From: an uncultured Oleiphilus sp.
Lineage (GTDB): Bacteria > Pseudomonadota > Gammaproteobacteria > Pseudomonadales > Oleiphilaceae
DNA: 64,000 bases
NCBI GenBank assembly: GCA_913020245.1
Contig: CAJWAD010000004.1
Location: forward strand, 1-64,000
Reading direction: 5' to 3'
Below the pieces are notes generated by a model. The model saw nothing but the letters and a program-made list of their open reading frames with translations. It made no database searches and was not told where the DNA came from. This document shows positions 43,753 through 54,500 of the stretch, piece after piece (position 1 is the stretch's first letter; each line of letters opens with the position of its first letter). The position numbers were made by a program, and so were the translations under genes.

Positions 43753-44096
43753 TCCTTGCCCACGAAATAAATTTTTGTACTAGTCTTAGGGGGTTAACGA
43801 CGGGATCGCACCCTAGCCTATCGAAAATGAAGCGGGATTGATGCCCCGCCGTGTGTAAATGTTAAAAGATTTTAGACGAAAACTCCCGCTAAGTGACATT
43901 TAGTTTATGGTGATTTCTTTTCTGTCATTAAAGAATACACTATGGATAATAGGCTGCGTATTGACTGATTCCTGAATCAATATTAACAACGTCGTTAACA
44001 TATTGGTCTATAGTAATTTTATAGCTTCGCGCTAAAGATGGAGCGTTCATAGCTTGGCAAAATTGATTGAAGAATAGAGTGCCACGGGTTTTTAAA
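43753..44096. other. Divergent regulatory region between gshB and pilG
   Basis: About 344 bases with no gene. It should hold promoters for both gshB and the pil-chp operon. A perfect palindrome TGATTC-CT-GAATCA lies at 43966-43979, and a TATAGT box occurs at 44009-44014 without a good -35 partner. Confidence 0.4.
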
Positions 44097-44483
44097 ATGG
44101 AAGATAACTTCGAAAATTTGAAAATTATGGTCATTGATGACAGTAAGACAATACGTCGAACTGCTGAGACCTTATTGAAAAAAGTAGGTTGCGAGGTGAT
44201 TACCGCAACGGACGGCTTTGATGCACTAGCGAAAATTGCTGATACTAACCCAGACATTATTTTTGTCGATATCATGATGCCGCGGTTAGATGGGTACCAG
44301 ACCTGTGCATTGATAAAAAACAATAGCGCATTTAAGTCGACACCAGTCATCATGTTATCGAGCAAGGATGGTCTGTTCGATAAAGCAAAGGGGCGTATTG
44401 TAGGCTCGGATCAATATTTAACTAAACCGTTTAGTAAAGATGAATTGTTGAATACGATTCGCACTCATCAACCGGCAAACTAA
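44097..44483 (+). CDS. pilG: PilG, single-domain response regulator of type IV pilus extension
   Basis: About 128 residues from MEDNFENLKIMV; the match to P. aeruginosa PilG begins there. The receiver has the acidic pocket VIDDSKTIRRTAETLLKKVG, phospho-acceptor Asp in IIFVDIMMPRLDG, and the conserved GSDQYLTKPFSKDEL. PilG is phosphorylated by ChpA and promotes pilus extension at the leading pole. First gene of the pil-chp operon. Confidence 0.95.
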   Translation: MEDNFENLKIMVIDDSKTIRRTAETLLKKVGCEVITATDGFDALAKIADTNPDIIFVDIMMPRLDGYQTCALIKNNSAFKSTPVIMLSSKDGLFDKAKGRIVGSDQYLTKPFSKDELLNTIRTHQPAN

Positions 44484-44532
44484 TGAAACAACTAATTCTC
44501 TCTTCGAATAGAGAAATAAGTGAGGGAGACGC

Positions 44533-44895
44533 ATGGCTCGTATTCTAATTGTGGACGATTCGCCCACAGAAATTCGTAAAATATCTACTATTTTAAAAGA
44601 TAATAAGCATGAAGTGATCACCGCTGACAACGGCGCCGATGGTGTGGCTGTGGCTCGTAGTGAACAACCAGATTTAATTTTAATGGATGTGGTCATGCCA
44701 GGTCTTAATGGGTTTCAGGCGACGCGTCAGTTATCACGTGCGTCAGAAACAGCAGACATTCCGGTGGTGATTGTGACAACAAAAGATCAAGAAACAGATC
44801 GAGTATGGGGCACACGCCAGGGTGCAAAAGGCTACCTCGTGAAACCTGTGGATGAGGGTAATCTTGTTCGTACGATAACTGAGTTGCTTGGGTAG
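44533..44895 (+). CDS. pilH: PilH, single-domain response regulator of pilus retraction
   Basis: A 120-residue receiver (ARILIVDDSPTEIRKISTIL; phospho-acceptor in LILMDVVMPGLNG; GAKGYLVKPVDE). PilH counteracts or terminates PilG signalling, acting on retraction. It sits 49 bases after pilG. Confidence 0.95.
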   Translation: MARILIVDDSPTEIRKISTILKDNKHEVITADNGADGVAVARSEQPDLILMDVVMPGLNGFQATRQLSRASETADIPVVIVTTKDQETDRVWGTRQGAKGYLVKPVDEGNLVRTITELLG

Positions 44896-44907
44896 GCATC
44901 TATTCGA

Positions 44908-45459
44908 ATGGCGAAAACTTTACGCAGCCCATTTGAGACGCTCAGCGACATTGCGACGAAAAGTAGCAAGCTTGCGGTTGGCTTGCCGGCGCAGGACGAA
45001 GCCGTTGAATTATGGAATGGCATTGGTTTTAGTATTGGAGGCACTCAATTTGTCGCAGGGATGGGAACTGTCTCCGAACTATTGCCGGTGCCTAAGTATA
45101 CGCCAGTCCCGGGGGTCAGGCCTTGGGTGCTAGGTATATCGAATGTACGTGGCCGGCTCATTCCTATAATCGACTTAGGTCGATTTTTTGGTTTTAGTCG
45201 CGCGGCAACTCGAACAAGAGATAAACGTATTTTAGTCGTTGAGCAAGACGAACTGCTCAACGGCTTTGTTGTTGATGCGGTTCAAGGCATGCAGTATTTT
45301 TCTGCCGAGAGCTTTATTGGCGACTACAAAACGAGTGTTGACACAAGCTTAGGCGCCTATGTTAAAGGCGCCTACGTGAAAGGAAATATCGAGTGGCTGG
45401 AGTTTGATACGTTAACACTCATCAATGATGAAAACTTTCTGGACGTTGCACTTCGATAA
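44908..45459 (+). CDS. pilI: PilI, CheW-like adaptor
   Basis: A 183-residue CheW-domain protein (GFSIGGTQFVAGMGTVSELL; PWVLGISNVRGRLIPIIDL near 85-100). It links the receptor PilJ to the kinase ChpA. Positioned 12 bases after pilH. Confidence 0.94.
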   Translation: MAKTLRSPFETLSDIATKSSKLAVGLPAQDEAVELWNGIGFSIGGTQFVAGMGTVSELLPVPKYTPVPGVRPWVLGISNVRGRLIPIIDLGRFFGFSRAATRTRDKRILVVEQDELLNGFVVDAVQGMQYFSAESFIGDYKTSVDTSLGAYVKGAYVKGNIEWLEFDTLTLINDENFLDVALR

Positions 45460-45510
45460 CTAACCAGAACCTATTTTGACAAATAAAGTACAGGGCCGGG
45501 AGCCAAGACA

Positions 45511-47589
45511 ATGAAAATAATGTCCGGAAGATTTAGCACAGACCGAGGCAGTGATGCCACCATATTTTGGTTGGGTGTTACCCTTGTATTTATGCTGATT
45601 TTCTTGCTCATAGTCTCTTACTTGATCGGTCGAGACAGTAAGCATGATAAAGAATATAGCTCTTACGCCGGTGATTTGAGAGTGCTTTCGCAAGAAATAG
45701 CCAAAAATGCGGCCGAAGCTGCGGATGGTAAAGAGGAAGCGTTTTCTCAGTTGAAGCGTTCACGCGAAGATTTTGAGCAGCTGCTCGCCTTTATTGTAAA
45801 TGGAAATGAAGCGACAGGGCTTTCCGCTTCAGAATTGCCGATGGAAACGGGCGTTAGTGATCGATGGGAAAGCGTGAGAGCAAATGCTGATAGAATTTTG
45901 GCTAATCAGGAGACGGTTCTAACCCTCCACCAAATTGCGGCAACCTTAAATGAAACGATTCCGCAGCTTCAGATCGAATATGAAGATGTTGTGATGATTC
46001 TTCTCGAAAATGATGCACCAGCAGATCAAATTTCGGTAGCAGAGCGTCAGTCACTCAGAGCTGAGCGGATCGTACGTAGTGTCAATAACATCCTGACAGG
46101 TGATGAGGCCGCGGCGATTGCCGCCAACCGTTTTGGTGAAGATGCTCAGTTTTTCGGTCGCGTTATGAATGCCATGTTTGATGGCAACGAGGCCATGGAC
46201 ATCAGTCAGGTAACGGATGAGGATGCGATCTATGGCCTTGAGGCGATAGCTGAATTGTTTGAATACGTCGATAGCAATGTACAAGCTATTCTCGAAACCT
46301 CCCCCGAACTATTTAAAGTGCGTAATGCGGCAAACTTAATTTTCGAAAACTCGATTGTATTGTTGAAAGAAACCTCAGAGCTGTCTACGCGTGTCCAATC
46401 TCAAGCAGATAGCCGGTTTTTTAGTGCTACCTTGGCGTATTTCATTCTGGCTGCGATCATAGGCTTGATTGTTGTGATTGGCTTATTGCTATACCAAGAA
46501 AGTCAGAAACGATTGAGCTTGACTGAGGAGCAAAATGAGCAGAACCAAAATGCGATTTTGCGTTTACTCGATGAGTTGGCAGATTTGGCAGATGGCGATT
46601 TGACCACTGAAGCGACGGTAACTGAGGATTTTACCGGCGCAATCGCTGATTCCATTAACTTTGCAATCGATCAAATGCGTGGTCTTGTAAAAGCGATTCG
46701 AGATACAGCGTTGCAGGTTGCCTCTTCTGCGCAAGAAACGCAGGGAACGGCGATGCAGCTAGCTGATTCCTCCGAGCACCAAGCTCAGGAAATTGCTGGC
46801 GCATCGGCGGCGGTAAATGAAATGGCCGTTTCTATTGACCAAGTCTCCTCCAATGCAGCGGAATCCGCGGCAGTTGCTGAACGGTCGGTTGCCATCGCGA
46901 AGAAAGGCGCCGAGGTCGTGCAAAACACCATAAATGGGATGGATACGATTCGCGAGCAGATACAAGAGACTTCTAAACGTATCAAGCGTCTAGGTGAATC
47001 CTCACAAGAAATTGGTGATATCGTATCTTTGATCAACGACATTGCCGATCAAACTAACATCCTTTCTTTGAATGCCGCGATCCAGGCATCCATGGCTGGT
47101 GACGCCGGTCGAGGCTTTGCGGTCGTTGCGGATGAAGTGCAGCGACTCGCGGAACGTTCTTCGGCGGCAACGAAGCAGATTGAAGCGTTGGTGAAGACAA
47201 CGCAGACTGATACTAATGAAGCTGTTATTTCGATGGAGCATACCACTGCAGAGGTAGTGCGGGGTGCGCGGTTAGCCCAAGATGCAGGTGTCGCACTGGA
47301 AGAAATCGAAAGCGTCTCGATGAACCTAGCGGACTTGATTCAGAATATCTCTAATGCATCGCGGCAACAATCCATGTCCGCAGGCCATATTTCTAACACG
47401 ATGAATGTTATTCAGGAGATCACCTCTCAAACCTCTTCTGGTACAAATGCTACCGCGAAGTCGATCGGTAACCTTGCTGAAATGGCAAGTCAGTTGCGTG
47501 GTTCGGTATCGGGTTTCAAATTGCCGCTGGATGAATACGATAGTGCAAACTATGACATGGCTGAGGATGAGCTTTCAGCTGCTTCGTAA
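45511..47589 (+). CDS. pilJ: PilJ, chemoreceptor of the Pil-Chp system
   Basis: A 692-residue methyl-accepting protein. TM1 is about 22-45, a periplasmic helical sensor follows to about 305, TM2 is about 310-330, then HAMP and a signalling hairpin with the tip NDIADQTNILSLNAAIQASM. In the usual chemoreceptor tip the residues are ALNAAIEAA; the QAS variant is typical of PilJ. It senses pilus contact or retraction. GGGAG lies about 9 bases before the ATG. Confidence 0.95.
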   Translation: MKIMSGRFSTDRGSDATIFWLGVTLVFMLIFLLIVSYLIGRDSKHDKEYSSYAGDLRVLSQEIAKNAAEAADGKEEAFSQLKRSREDFEQLLAFIVNGNEATGLSASELPMETGVSDRWESVRANADRILANQETVLTLHQIAATLNETIPQLQIEYEDVVMILLENDAPADQISVAERQSLRAERIVRSVNNILTGDEAAAIAANRFGEDAQFFGRVMNAMFDGNEAMDISQVTDEDAIYGLEAIAELFEYVDSNVQAILETSPELFKVRNAANLIFENSIVLLKETSELSTRVQSQADSRFFSATLAYFILAAIIGLIVVIGLLLYQESQKRLSLTEEQNEQNQNAILRLLDELADLADGDLTTEATVTEDFTGAIADSINFAIDQMRGLVKAIRDTALQVASSAQETQGTAMQLADSSEHQAQEIAGASAAVNEMAVSIDQVSSNAAESAAVAERSVAIAKKGAEVVQNTINGMDTIREQIQETSKRIKRLGESSQEIGDIVSLINDIADQTNILSLNAAIQASMAGDAGRGFAVVADEVQRLAERSSAATKQIEALVKTTQTDTNEAVISMEHTTAEVVRGARLAQDAGVALEEIESVSMNLADLIQNISNASRQQSMSAGHISNTMNVIQEITSQTSSGTNATAKSIGNLAEMASQLRGSVSGFKLPLDEYDSANYDMAEDELSAAS

Positions 47590-47612
47590 GAAGCACTGAC
47601 TGGGCTTAGGCG

Positions 47613-48494
47613 ATGTTTGCCGAAAATATTAAAGAAGGCGTCGGCGAAGCGACAACATCATGCGTCTCTGAAATAACGCGTGCGCAATTTGATAAGTGGC
47701 AAAGCTTGTTGCTTGATCGCTTAGGTCTTGCATTGTCTTTTGATCAATGTTCTCGGTTGCAAATGAGCCTTTCTATTCGCATGCGCGAGATAAGTTGTGA
47801 TGATATTGATACCTATTACGAGCAAATATCTGAGTTACCAGCCGGCCTGCCTGAGTGGTTAACCCTTGTTGAGCGACTAGTGATCGGTGAGACCCGATTT
47901 TACCGTGATGCGCATGCGATGGCGCTAGCTTATGTTTGCTTGAAACAGCTAGTACAAGAGAATCCAAATAAAAGTTTAGCGATCTGGAGTGTCGGATGCA
48001 GTTCGGGTGAAGAAAGTTATACCCTTGCTTTTTTATGCGACCACTTGTTCGGAGAATTTGGAAAACCACCGCGTTTTGGTGTGACCGGTGTCGATGTAAG
48101 TAAAACTGCGATCGACATGGCGCGCGCCGGTTTTTATGATGCGCGCCGCGTTGCTGACTTACCAAAAAAATGGCGAAGAAATTATTTCGAAACGGGTGCT
48201 TTGGGTGATTTCAAAGTGAAGTCGTTCATCACTCAGCGCGTTTGTTTCGCGAGGCAAAATATTGTTGATATTGGACGCAGTCCGGTTCGACAGCAACATT
48301 TAATTTTTTGTCAGAATGTGCTGATTTATTTCAGTAAAGAGGTGCGTCATGCCATTTTGGACAGTTTGGCAAAACGATTAGCGCCAGGCGGTTGCTTGGT
48401 GATTGGTGCGGGAGAAGCTCTCGAATGGAGCCATCCTTCGGTTGAAAGAATCAAAGATAAACGAGCGCTCGCTTATGTGCGAACCGCAGCATAA
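47613..48494 (+). CDS. pilK: PilK, CheR-like methyltransferase
   Basis: A 293-residue SAM-dependent protein glutamate methyltransferase. CheR features: RLVIGETRFYRDAHAM, SAM motif AIWSVGCSSGEESYTLAFL, and QHLIFCQNVLIYFSKEVRH (near 230). It methylates PilJ to tune the receptor. Located after pilJ. Confidence 0.94.
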   Translation: MFAENIKEGVGEATTSCVSEITRAQFDKWQSLLLDRLGLALSFDQCSRLQMSLSIRMREISCDDIDTYYEQISELPAGLPEWLTLVERLVIGETRFYRDAHAMALAYVCLKQLVQENPNKSLAIWSVGCSSGEESYTLAFLCDHLFGEFGKPPRFGVTGVDVSKTAIDMARAGFYDARRVADLPKKWRRNYFETGALGDFKVKSFITQRVCFARQNIVDIGRSPVRQQHLIFCQNVLIYFSKEVRHAILDSLAKRLAPGGCLVIGAGEALEWSHPSVERIKDKRALAYVRTAA

Positions 48495-48514
48495 TAGACA
48501 GTAGGGGCCAAGTT

Positions 48515-51500
48515 ATGGCGACTAACCATGACTACATTGCATTAGATTGGGTTCGAGGTGAAATAGAGCAGACACTTACGCTGGCTCAAAAATCGCTCGA
48601 ATCTTTTGCAAGGGATCGTTCAGAAGCGACGCAAGCAAACTTTTGTTTAAATCATATTCATCAGGTGCATGGCACGCTGCAGATGATCGAATTTTATGGC
48701 GCAGCCTTGTTGGCTGAGGAGATGGAAAATCTCTGTTTAGCCGTGATCGAAAAACGCAGCACCAACGAAGATGAAGCGCTCGATGTGTTAATGGGTGCAT
48801 TGTTACAGTTAGATAGTTACCTAGAGCATGTGCAGGGGGGGCAGCAAGATTTACCCGTTGTGTTATTGCCAATTCTAAACGATTTACGCGCTTGCCAAGG
48901 TCAGAATTTATTATCTGACACGTCCATGTTTTCCCCAGCATTACAGGCAGCATATATCGCGCCAAACCCCCAGCATTCAAAGCGCATGGAAGATCCAAAA
49001 GTAGTCGCTAATCTGCGTAAATTACGTCAGATGTTTCAGGTGTCTTTAGCCGGGATTGTGCGCAATCAAAATACTCATGATCATCTAATACATTTACATA
49101 AAGTTCTGAGCCGGCTGGAGAAATTTTGCCAGGGTAGTCCGATCGGTAAATTATGGACGGTGGCCCTCGCATTTATTGAAGTCTTGCAATCCGAGGCGCA
49201 AATTGGCTCAGCGATGAAGCATTTGCTGCGTGAACTTGATAAGCAGTTAAAAGGCATGATTGGCAGTGCCGATTCAGCACTCGTGTGCCCGGTCGCCGAA
49301 GATGTATTAAAAAATCTGCTCTATTATATTGCGAAAAGCACGGCAGATACGGATCGTATACGTGCGGTGAAAGAGGCTTTTAAATTAGCTGATTCATTGC
49401 CCGATACGCGGACGCTCGATGCCGAGCGTGCAAAGATGATGGGGCCCGACAAAGCGACATTAAGCTCGATCGCACAAGTCTTGGTCGAAGAGCTCAATCA
49501 AGTTAAAGATCAGATTGATATATACGGTCGTGATGAGAGCGCTACGGACGATGCTTTGCAAAGTATCGAGCCAAACTTACAGCAAATTGCCAACACACTC
49601 GCGGTGCTGGGGCTCGGTTCAGCACGAAAAGGGATTCTTGATTTAATCAGTGATATCGTCGCTGCAAAAACGGATGGTCTTAGCGAACAGCAGTTGATGA
49701 ATGCTGCCGATATCATCCTGTTAGTAGAGGGACAATTAGCTTATTTACATGAGGATGGTACGGCCACCATTGCAGATCAAGGCTTACCGGCGGAGCAAAT
49801 CCAAGCTGCTCATGGCGCGCTGATCAGTGAATCAAAGTTAGCACTTGAGCGTGCAAAAAATAGCATTGTCAGTTTTATTACGTCGAATTGGGATCACAGC
49901 CATATCGATGAGGTACCGAATATTTTGGATAGTATTCGCGGTGGTTTACAAATGATTCCGTTGACGGAGGCGGCAGCGCTTTTGAATGCTTGCAGCGCCT
50001 TCGTTAAAGAACGTCTGTTAGCTGGAAAAAAAGTACCGGATTGGGCACAGCTTGATCGTTTAGCTGACACGATAAGTAGTCTTGAATATTACCTTGATCG
50101 CGTTGCGGAAGGTGCCAGTGATAATGAAAGAATTTTAGCGATTGCACGCGAAAGCTTAGAAAAACTGGGTTGTTTAGATAACGCGGGGGGGCGCCCTGTC
50201 TTATCAGAACATCATACGGTCGAAGCGGCGATTGAAGCGCCAGAAACCCACATAAAAAGTACCGATGAAGGACTCTTAGACGACGAAATTTTATCCATTT
50301 TCATAGAAGAAGCAAATGAGGTGCGCGACGAAATTGGTGCTGCGATCAACGCCCTGCAAGAGGTACCTGAAAATAAACATTCGGCAAGTGATCTGCGCCG
50401 CGCCTTCCATACGCTAAAAGGCAGTGGGCGGCTCGTCGCAGCGTCAGATATCGCTAGTATCGCCTGGTTGATGGAAGATCGACTAAATAAAGCGTTGGAC
50501 GCAGGGAGAGAAATTAGTGCTGACGAGTTAGAGGTAGCACGGGTCGTTTATGGCGCTCTACCAGAAATGCTTCAAGCCTTCTCACGTAATGAGGCAAGTG
50601 AGCACAGAAGCGCGCTTGAGGCGTTAATTTTTGCTTTAGATAAAGATTTAGGCTCGGACGTCATTACCGCAGAAAACGATCAGAAAACAACGTCGGATAC
50701 AGCGAATAAAAGCATGCTTGCGCCAGCAAGTGAAGCGGTTGCTAACGATGATCTAATCGATGAAGAAATTCTGGAAATCTTTGTCGAAGAAGCAGAGGAA
50801 GTAAGTGAAACCATCAATACGTACTTACCCAGTTTGCTTGATGATTTTGAAAATGAACAAGCACTGACTGAGTTAAGACGTGCCTTCCACACTTTAAAGG
50901 GAAGTGGGCGTATGGTTGAGGCCGAAGTCATTGGTGAGACGGCTTGGGCGATTGAGAGCCTACTGAATCGGGTCATCGATGATTCGATTATCATGAACGA
51001 AAGCATCGCAAATTTGCTGATGCAGGTATCAAACAAGATACCTTACCTAATAGAATGCTTTCAGCAGCGTGTCGAACCAGATTTTGATCGGGGTCAAATT
51101 GAGCAACAGGCTGAGTTGATTTTAAATGGCGAGCAGCCGCTGGTTTCTTCTGAGTTAGCACCCGATGGGCAGCATGTAAACGCGCTAGAGTCTGAACAAA
51201 TAACACCGTCTTTGTCAACTCCCTCAGAAAAAGACACAGAGCAGGAGGTGGCATTTGATCATGCCCTGCTTGATATTTTTGAAAGTGAAGTGCTCGGCCA
51301 TGTACAGACTATCGAGCACTTTGCGCAAACAGTGATCGAGACGGAAAGCATAGCCGTGGACGATACGCTGTCTCGCGCTCTTCACACTCTCAAGGGGAGT
51401 GCGAACACAGCCAATATTGTACCGATTGCTGAAATTGCCATACCGCTTGAACGCTTAGTAAAAGAGACGCGTGCCCATCAGTGTGAAGTAGACCAGCCTT

Positions 51501-54500
51501 TTGCGATGATCTTGATAGAGGCGATGGGGCTGATTAAGCAAGCGATTGCTCAATTGCGGAGCGCGCCACAGCAAGAAATTTCTGGCTCAACGGCATGTGT
51601 CGCGACGATTGCAGCATACCATGATCGTATGCTGCAACAGTTCCAAGCGCGGGCAGAAAAAGCCGGTGACGCTGGACCCGATCCGCAACTCGTGAGTATG
51701 TTCTTATTGGAAGGGAGCGATATTCTCTTTGATGCAGAAAGCATTATTGATGACTGGCTCAACACTAATATTTCCGATGATGCATTTGGTCGTCTGGTAA
51801 ATGAGGTCGCGGTGCTGGGTCGAGGGGCCCGGGTTGCCGCGCTAACACCCATTGTTGAACTCTGCGAGGCGCTCGCGTCCGCCTATCGTGCCATTGAAGA
51901 TGTATCGGCGGCCCCCAGCATGGAGGCTATTCAATTAATTAAGCATGGTCACGATGCTTTGATTGACATGATGGATCAAACGGCAGCGGGTTTGAGTGCA
52001 GAGCTCGACGAGTCGTTGCGAGAAGCATTGATTACGATTGAGCCATTACTGGCTACCCAGCGTCCGATTGAAGTTGAGCGTAGTGACGAACTATCTGTTA
52101 TTCCTGAGTCATCCGCGCCAACCTCAACGTCAGAAGTTGAGCCTCAATTAGAGCCGCTCTCAGAGGAGCTAGACACAGAACTCATTGAAATCTTCCTTGA
52201 AGAAGCGCAAGACCTTATTCAGCATTCAGCAGAACTTTTACACAAGTGGGAAGAACAGAGCGATGACTTTGAAGTACTCGGTGAATTACAGCGAGATTTG
52301 CATACTCTGAAAGGTGGCGCTCGCATGGCCGAGCTGAATGCAATTGGCGATTTATCGCATGAACTAGAAACACTTTTTGAAAAAAGCGTAGACGCAAAAA
52401 ATGTGGTTGCACCACTCGTTATTTCGTTGTGCTTACAGTGTCATGATGCGTTAGCACAGATGGTAGATCAGGTCGCGCAGGGTTTTAATCCCGCCGCATT
52501 GCCCGATCTACTCGCCGCGGTTCAAGCGAGTATTGCGGGGAATACGTTTGCGATCTCATCGCAAACATCAAAAACGACTCCGTCTGACGAAGCGACTCAA
52601 GACAGCGTCAAGGTGTTGCCAGAACATGCCCTAGAGGGCGAGCTATTAACGCTCTTTTTAGATGAAAGTCGCGACATTTTATTCGCTATTAATGATGCGT
52701 TAGATATATGGCGTGATGACGGAAAATCTCGTTATGGTGTTGTTGAATTGCAGCGAGAATTTCACACCTTAAAAGGCGGTGCAAGGTTAGCTGATTTGGA
52801 TAGCGTGGCCGATATTGCTGAGGCAGCGGAGAGTGCGTTAGGTGATTACCTTGTCCACGGTCCTCACAACGGATCAGTACTGCAAGGCTTAGTTGCGCAA
52901 GCGCATGCCAAGTTGTTGAGCATGTTGGACCATGTTCATGAAGGTTCAGGCTTGTCGCGAGAATCGGAATTAATTCGTGCGTTCCGTGAGGTTTCTTATC
53001 ATGAGGAGAAAACCGAGGATCCAATTCTATCTGAGATAGCGCCCAGCGACATGTCTACTGATTCGCCGAGAGTAGCGCTCGAGAGCCAACTTTCTGACGA
53101 TGCCGACGCTGAAGTTTTGCAGATGTTTACCGAGGAAGCGGCAGAGCTCAGTGAGGCGATGGAAGAGAATATCTCTTTGTGGGCAAGTGATCCAACAAAC
53201 CAACAATTTAACGGTGAATTACAGCGAATACTGCATACCTTAAAAGGGGGTGCTCGCCTCGTGAGTATGGATGCACTAGCGGATGTAAGTCATGATTTAG
53301 AAACGCGATTGATCAAAGCGCAAAACGATTCGGAAGCCTTTACTGACGGGTTAAAAACTGAAGTAGTGGCAGCGCAGGACCAACTTGTAAAACTGGTCGA
53401 GCAATTGAAATCGCTTGAAAGTCACACCTCGTCGGAACAAGTTACTGAGCCGTCGGCAGATCATCAAACCCAGCGCACCGCAACGACAAAGACGGGACAG
53501 CCAGTCGAAAAAATTCAAGCACAGGCGCAACCCTCTGAGCTATCTGTAGTAGAGAAAATTGTTCGCGCAGCAAGCGAATCCGCGTCAAGTAACGAGGAAA
53601 CCAAGGCTAGGGCGGTTGAAACGAACGTAAAAAAGCCATCGGCGAAGCGGAAACCGCAAAACAAAGCAGTGGTCTCTTCACAAGAGTCTATTCGCGTTTC
53701 CGCGGGCTTATTAGATTCTTTGGTCAATCTAGCAGGTGAGACGAGTATCTCGCGTGGCCGCTTAGAGCAGCAAATTAGTGACTTTGGTTTCACTCTTGAG
53801 GAAATGACATCGACCATTGAGCGTTTGCGAGAGCAGTTGCGCCGAATGGAAATGGAAACGGAAGCGCAAGTCATTTATCGAGCTGAACAAGAAGGTTTTT
53901 CAGTATCAGAATATGAAGAATTTGATCCTCTAGAAATGGATCGGTACTCCTCTATTCAGCAGCTCTCGCGCGCATTGACTGAAAGTACGACGGATCTACT
54001 TGAACTGCGTGATACGCTTTCTAATCGAGCACGTGACGCTGAGACATTGTTGCTTCAACAATCGCGAATTAACTCGACCTTACAAGAAGGATTGATGAAA
54101 ACACGGATGATTCCGTTTTCATCAATCGTGCCGCGCTTACGCAGAATTGTGCGTCAAATAAGTAGTGAGTTAGATAAGCAGGTTGATTTTGACGTGACCA
54201 ATGCGGAAGGAGAGATGGATCGGTCGATCCTTGAACGCCTAATTGCGCCCGTTGAGCACATGCTTCGTAATGCCTTAGACCATGGTATTGAGAGCGCGGG
54301 GCAGCGTAAAAAAGCGGGTAAAGCTGAAGTCGGGCGCATCGAGTTATCATTGAGTCGTGAAGGGGGTGACATTGTCCTTCGTATGAAAGACGACGGTAGC
54401 GGCATCGATTCAAAAAGGATTTTAGAAAAAGCCTTTAAACAGGGCTTGTTGGCTATAGGGTCGGAACCAAGCCAAAATGAAATTTTACAATGTATTCTTC

